In this document: piece by piece, positions 62,338-64,000 of the stretch
Position numbering within the stretch: position 1 is the first letter of the stretch
How the letters are laid out: every line of letters begins with the position of its first letter
Assembly: GCA_964030785.1 (NCBI GenBank)
Contig: OZ034966.1
Span: 9,663,152 to 9,727,151 of the forward strand
Length of the DNA stretch: 64,000 nucleotides
Reading direction: 5' to 3'
Source of the DNA: Siderastrea siderea
Taxonomy: Eukaryota; Cnidaria; Anthozoa; Scleractinia; Rhizangiidae
Notes under the pieces: model-generated
What the model was told of the DNA's origin: nothing
What the model saw: the letters and a program-made list of their open reading frames with translations, nothing else
Database searches by the model: none
Translations under genes and position numbers: made by a program

Positions 62338-62766
62338 GTAAACTTGCATCGCAATCTAAGGGCCGATTTAGAAGGTACGACTTTTGCTCAACACTGTCGC
62401 ATGCAACTTTTGTAGCGTGTGATGCTCGTGTCATCGAAAAAATCGTGAACAACGTACATCATTTATCACTGCCTCTGGCTACGAATGTCGTAAGATTTCA
62501 AAACTTGTTTCAAAATCCTACGACATTTTTATGTCGTGAGCAATAATCGTGAGTTGAGGCAAGTCTTGATTAACACGAAGGAACTAGTGTCGTAGGCTAT
62601 TGGTCAGCATGTCGCATGCGACAAAGGTGTACGGTGTATGTATTTCGACCCTAAGAAACTAACTCTGTGATTCGTCAATAACAAGCTAGGAAAATGTAAG
62701 TATTAGGTGCCGCCTATCAAAGTTTCGTTGTGTGAGGTAAATTTCAACTAGGACTTCTCTAGGTCC

Positions 62767-63420
62767 AGTAGTTCGAAAGCTGGGGGTTTCAGCTGGGGGT
62801 TCGGCTTTCGGAGCACTTAACAGAGTCTCAGTGCTCTTACAATTATGCAAATAAAAGAAATCAACTAATACTAATACTAGTTACTATGCTAAATCTATAC
62901 TAATTTACAATAACTATTCAACGGTAGGAACTAACATAACAGTAATAATAATTAATTTTTGAAAAGGAAGGTTCTGAAACTCGCTTTGAAAGCGGCTACA
63001 GATGCAGAGTTCTTAATCTCACTAGGTAGTTTATTCCATAATGTAGGAGCTGCGCAACTGCAAAGGCTCTTTCTCCGTACAATTTTGTCCTACATTTGGG
63101 GACTACAAGTAGACTAGAGATTTCAGATCGTAAACAACGGGATGGCTTATAGACAGTGAGCAGTTCCGATAGATATGTAGGGGCCAGACCATGAAGCGCC
63201 TTGTAAGTAATGAGAAGAATCTTAAAGGTTATTCGCTTCCTCACAGTTAACCAGTGAAGGTTATTTAAAACTGGAGAAATGTGATCGAATTTCTTGACCC
63301 TTGCTACAAGTCGCGCCGCTGAATTTTGAATTCGCTGTAACTTTGCTTCTTGGCATGCTGGCAATCCATAGATCAGACTGTTGCAACTGTCCAATTTTGA
63401 AGTCACAAAAGCAGGGACTA
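62767..63420 (-). pseudogene. LINE C-terminal fragment (CR1/jockey-like)
   Basis: Minus-strand reading from about 63420: KLDSCNSLIYGLPACQEAKL, LQRIQNSAARLVARVKKFDH, LNNLHWLTVRKRITFKILLI and LLVVPKCRTKLYGERAFAVA. This is the post-RT C-terminal region common to many LINEs. Only about 136 codons remain open. The canonical W-N-x-L-P ending is degraded. It sits in intron 3 of gene C. Confidence 0.75.
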
Positions 63421-64000
63421 GTCTCTCAGTGTTATTCTGACTTAAGTATCGTATATATATTATATATTATTATTCAACAAATTGTCACTATGCCCATATA
63501 TGGTAAGGAAGCCCTCAATATCTGTCATCCGTACATGACAGATATCCTGCGATATACGTAAATGACCATATTTGGAAGAGCACTGCAGATTTCTTTCATT
63601 GCTTGTTTGGCGGACATTTTGAAAAGCGAGGCAGTTTTAGCAGTGTTCTCCGGAAATTTTAACTCCCTCCAAGAAACCTTCCACGATTAAATGCTCTCAA
63701 AAAGTCAACAAGTATTTGCTTCAGCTCACAAAGATATCCAGAGGTTGACTTGGAATTTTCATAGTGAGAACTCAACAAAGAAAATGATATTGCGAACGAA
63801 GCAGCACACTTGCTCACGGAAAGTTGTAAAGTTGAAAAGACTTTAATTCACAAGAAGAGGACTTATTCTCGGTAAGGTAGCAGTATTTTTTTTACTCTGT
63901 CTTCTCATTTCCAAACATGGGTTTGTAAATGTCTTTTTTTAAGTGAACGGCAGAAAACTTCGATTTCTTGAAGTTCTGTTTTGATTTTTATTACGTGTTG
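63421..64000. other. Unassigned right edge (intron 3 of gene C or beyond)
   Basis: AT-rich sequence with no recognisable exon. In particular I see no match to the exon 4 start (GAATTCAACATC) or to the QDQDS segment. Confidence 0.5.

Noticed and set aside
1..64000. CRISPR arrays, rRNA genes, bacterial operons
   Set aside because: No regularly spaced direct repeats, no rRNA motifs, and the gene structure is clearly intron-containing eukaryotic.

Overview
The window looks like nuclear DNA from an invertebrate animal, most likely an anthozoan cnidarian such as a stony coral. It is AT-rich and intron-rich. The secreted protein genes use PAN/apple and pentraxin modules, and the repeats (a 2A-bearing CR1-like LINE, Penelope-like sequence, tRNA-derived SINEs, many MITEs) resemble those I know from coral genomes. 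The species assignment is inference. There are no operons, CRISPR arrays or prokaryotic genes. Most of the sequence is transposable elements and segmental duplication.

Layout. 1-664: left end of a Ty3/gypsy-type LTR element on the minus strand (partial Gag, primer-binding site, LTR). 671-3075: a last exon with a LamG/pentraxin-like fold (1621-1933) between two direct copies of a piggyBac-like MITE. 3080-10654: mostly unassigned, with a small MITE, a hairpin and two LINE 3' tails. 10655-14741: a large inverted duplication with arms of about 1.5-1.6 kb, each carrying the same unrecognised ORF. 14742-22050: LINE remnants, a PIF/Harbinger-like MITE and a dispersed copy (18676-20640) of a repeat that is tandemly arrayed further on. 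22050-27059: a decayed Penelope-like element (RT plus GIY-YIG) interrupted by a nearly full-length LINE (23245-26632) with a 5-bp target duplication and a 2A ribosome-skipping motif. 27060-37779: about three tandem copies of a 3.3-3.6 kb unit, with long GAT, GGAT and GGTT microsatellites.

38156-64000 is the gene-rich part: three tandem paralogues on the plus strand (A 38156-43164, B 48915-54960, C 60249 to beyond the window). Each is built as signal peptide, PAN/apple domain, a short fibrinogen-related-like Cys module and a pentraxin domain, in four exons of conserved length and phase. Gene A reconstructs to an uninterrupted 359-residue secreted protein. Gene B has lost the AG splice acceptor of its last exon. 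Gene C runs off the right edge before its last exon. Introns and flanks are paralogous too, so each copy serves as an empty site that dates insertions in the other, including an L1/Tx1-like LINE after gene A and a 2.5-kb TIR element holding a large palindrome after gene B.

Inference: the three genes make secreted, probably calcium-dependent carbohydrate- or surface-binding proteins of the kind used in recognition or innate immunity, expanding by tandem duplication in a repeat-rich locus. Nothing in the sequence proves ligand or function.
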